In this document: positions 6,701 to 7,391 of the stretch, piece after piece
How positions within the stretch are numbered: the stretch's first letter is position 1
Layout: each line of letters begins with the position of its first letter
Source: Candidatus Coatesiibacteriota bacterium
Lineage (GTDB): Bacteria > RBG-13-66-14
NCBI GenBank assembly: GCA_014728185.1
Contig: WJMB01000360.1
Location: 1 to 7,391 of the forward strand
Direction: 5' to 3'
DNA length: 7,391 nt
Position numbers and translations under genes: made by a program
The notes under the pieces: generated by a model
Databases searched by the model: none
The model's input: the letters and a program-made list of their open reading frames with translations, nothing else
What the model was told of the DNA's origin: nothing

Positions 6701-7391
6701 GACCGTCGCCGACCAGCTCTCCCAGGCCCTGCACAACATCAGCCTCTACCAGGAGCTGCGCGAGAAGGCCCTGGCCCTGGCCCTGGCCAACGAGGAGTTG
6801 ATCAAGCTCGACCAGATGAAGTCCGACTTCGTCTCCATGGTCTCCCACGAGCTCAACACCCCGGTGACCGTCATCAAGGGTTACGCCCAGTTGATGTACA
6901 ATCGCATCATCGGCGAGGTCAACGAGAAACAGCTCGATCTGCTGCGGACCATTGTCGAGAAGTCCGACCACCTGACCAAGCTGATCACCGAGCTGCTGGA
7001 CCTGTTGAAGCTCGAATCGGGCCAGTACATCCTGGAGCTCGAAGAGGCCGACATCTCGGCCATGCTCGAGGACTTCTTCGAAAACCAGGACAAGTTTTTG
7101 GACACCCCGCGGATGAAGCTGGTCCTTGACCTGCCCAAGGACCCGGTGATCCTCAACGTGGACAAGGGCAAGCTCTACACCGCCTTCGTTCATATGCTCT
7201 CCAATGCCAACAAGTTCACCATTGGCGAGGGCTCGGTGACCATCAGCGTCCGCGAGCAGGAGGACGATTATCACTTCACCGTCGCCGACACCGGCATCGG
7301 CATCCCCGAAAGCGAGTTCGAGAAGATCTTCGAGCGCCTCTACCAGGTCGACTCGACCCTGACCCGTCACTACGGCGGGACCGGTCTCGGA
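3714..7391 (+). CDS. Multi-sensor membrane histidine kinase, 3' end cut by window
   Basis: The frame stays open for 1226 codons to the last base. An in-frame TGA at 3669-3671 and no other ATG before 3714 fix the start; no clear Shine-Dalgarno is visible. Order: TM1 (8-27); an extracytoplasmic sensor (28-302) of probable Cache type; TM2 (303-322); an Arg/Glu-rich coiled linker (323-350); GAF1 (about 353-523); GAF2 (about 547-712); PAS (about 722-843); GAF3 (about 857-1013, the clearest, with GIVGWAA and IPLLVEGEAIGVLDIQS); a short coil; HisKA with H-box MVSHELNTP (phospho-acceptor H1045, T1049). HATPase_c follows, with N box HMLSNANKFT (N1164), G1 DTGIGI (D1192), F box from F1206 and G2 YGGTGLG (1220-1226). 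All boxes seen are intact, so an active kinase is expected. It should sense an external signal plus cytoplasmic ligands or redox through GAF/PAS and phosphorylate an unseen response regulator. The rest of HATPase_c, and any receiver domain, lie beyond the window. Confidence 0.93.
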   Translation, partial: MPHSTTRYIWIIFPALLIIITTVGVVLDANVQRSALVDFAEREQALAQSKAASILDAVADYEGSLETLSDTGVVGDLDDVKLGINLIYKRARHRHIPALVRVYLINKDLESVYAVPEDYPIQGPNLTEPESGSCGAGMSFIEAQRTQRTIISAPFNYAGDVQFTINQPLNLPDIEGVLVGTVSLSTFVERLFDDGQQACRRFLIDEDGGMIDNCEQTPPLVNMLDYFGAEDSAVTELLGLRLQLGLPGVARLSDGGGSENAPEKDLVVHYSPLNIGGHRFYLVAVLPWDEVIAPLSQTQRRNWIVFGVLVLFTVALGALLWRRQSRRLREEMTGELLQARRERRRSLENLRSINRALTVGGDLEQVITLVSGHIVEALDLLAVQVFTVVGAQPEPDGPRSASDYRYSVSPVVYSPRVPAERRVKIDEFEPRFQPVLDYLVDLVHDRRGPVRLDDLESLPDEIRRNAAESVRYMEKLGGCCLIACPLFSRTGFEGLALMLPRRSDLNLNEFETFAGYLAQGIGSTQAEERRRRALAELDESYARLRDFNNIGAEILAENDLVHICRRVVDAITNHSTFQRAVLSLMEDDVLHRFAFSNLSEAEIQQLLSGPPTTRERIEEIQERALTIGKCYYLPAARADGLLVDQSIPSRADPGSFQDWDPNDFFFVPLIGQHGEFLGMISADDPRDGLVPTEFSIQPLESFANLAAQAIATARLRENLRRSREEFRSLFRDASDALFDLDAGWNLLNINRRFVELSGRGHEELEGLRITELVRGESRETLVRALERLDSGLGPQEIEFILEHPVEGERTILLNVERKERFTLFSEAAGVYQGSLRDVTTAKRAEREILRRQEQLKIINKLGRLALSSFDRKTLITQTVDALKDSLDYDNIAVFMVDESGGELVLEAISGFYEVLISVGYSLYLDQGIVGWAASTGMTRYVSDVYKESRYVQPVDVFEVGSELSIPLLVEGEAIGVLDIQSNKIAAFDPADISALETVADQLSQALHNISLYQELREKALALALANEELIKLDQMKSDFVSMVSHELNTPVTVIKGYAQLMYNRIIGEVNEKQLDLLRTIVEKSDHLTKLITELLDLLKLESGQYILELEEADISAMLEDFFENQDKFLDTPRMKLVLDLPKDPVILNVDKGKLYTAFVHMLSNANKFTIGEGSVTISVREQEDDYHFTVADTGIGIPESEFEKIFERLYQVDSTLTRHYGGTGLG

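Noticed and set aside
6771..6788. Three tandem CTGGCC units
   Set aside because: They encode an Ala-Leu run in the coiled linker between GAF3 and HisKA. With preferred CTG and GCC codons this is expected and shows no sign of slippage.
3903..7370. Two very long minus-strand open frames (3903-6122 and 6180-7370)
   Set aside because: They are codon-aligned with the kinase on the other strand. Stops there need TTA, CTA or TCA codons in the kinase, which are rare in a high-GC gene. The predicted products are low-complexity Gly/Gln/Val/Leu/Asp-rich and carry no domain.

Overview
The window comes from a high-GC bacterium. Sampled coding lines are about 55-78% G+C, with strong C/G third-position bias. 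It cannot be assigned to a taxon from the sequence alone. A DUF58/vWA (Bat-type) gene pair plus a large membrane multi-sensor histidine kinase suggests a free-living, probably Gram-negative-type environmental or candidate-phylum bacterium. All three convincing genes are on the + strand.

Layout. Bases 1-781 hold no credible gene. By hand count they are about 48% G+C, far below the genes that follow. They contain several inverted repeats, and one is striking: at 544-593, 50 nt tile perfectly into an outer 10-bp stem enclosing a 7-bp hairpin and an abutting 10-bp palindrome. This is a T-shaped or three-way-junction element with no unpaired bases at the junction. A 12-bp palindrome lies at 99-110 and a possible promoter with two hairpins at 280-350. 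A terminator-like hairpin with a T run lies at 698-715 and overlaps an alternative hairpin at 678-701.

Bases 782-3564 are a translationally coupled pair (4-nt ATGA overlap). The first gene encodes a soluble DUF58 protein with a vWA/MIDAS fold. The second encodes a membrane-anchored BatA-type vWA protein with a large extracytoplasmic part and a C-terminal membrane helix. In related bacteria such pairs usually work with a MoxR-family AAA+ ATPase, in a chaperone-like or envelope-related system. No moxR is present in the 780 bases upstream or directly downstream.

After a 149-bp gap with a possible extended -10 element, bases 3714-7391 hold the first 1226 codons of a giant sensor histidine kinase. 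Its order is TM1, about 275 residues of extracytoplasmic sensor, TM2, GAF, GAF, PAS, GAF, HisKA, HATPase_c. The window ends exactly in the G2 box, so the gene is truncated by the window edge. Whether the kinase regulates the Bat pair is unknown; they share only orientation and proximity.

The best candidate for something undescribed is the T-shaped palindrome within the low-GC leader region. Its structure is read directly; any function is unknown.
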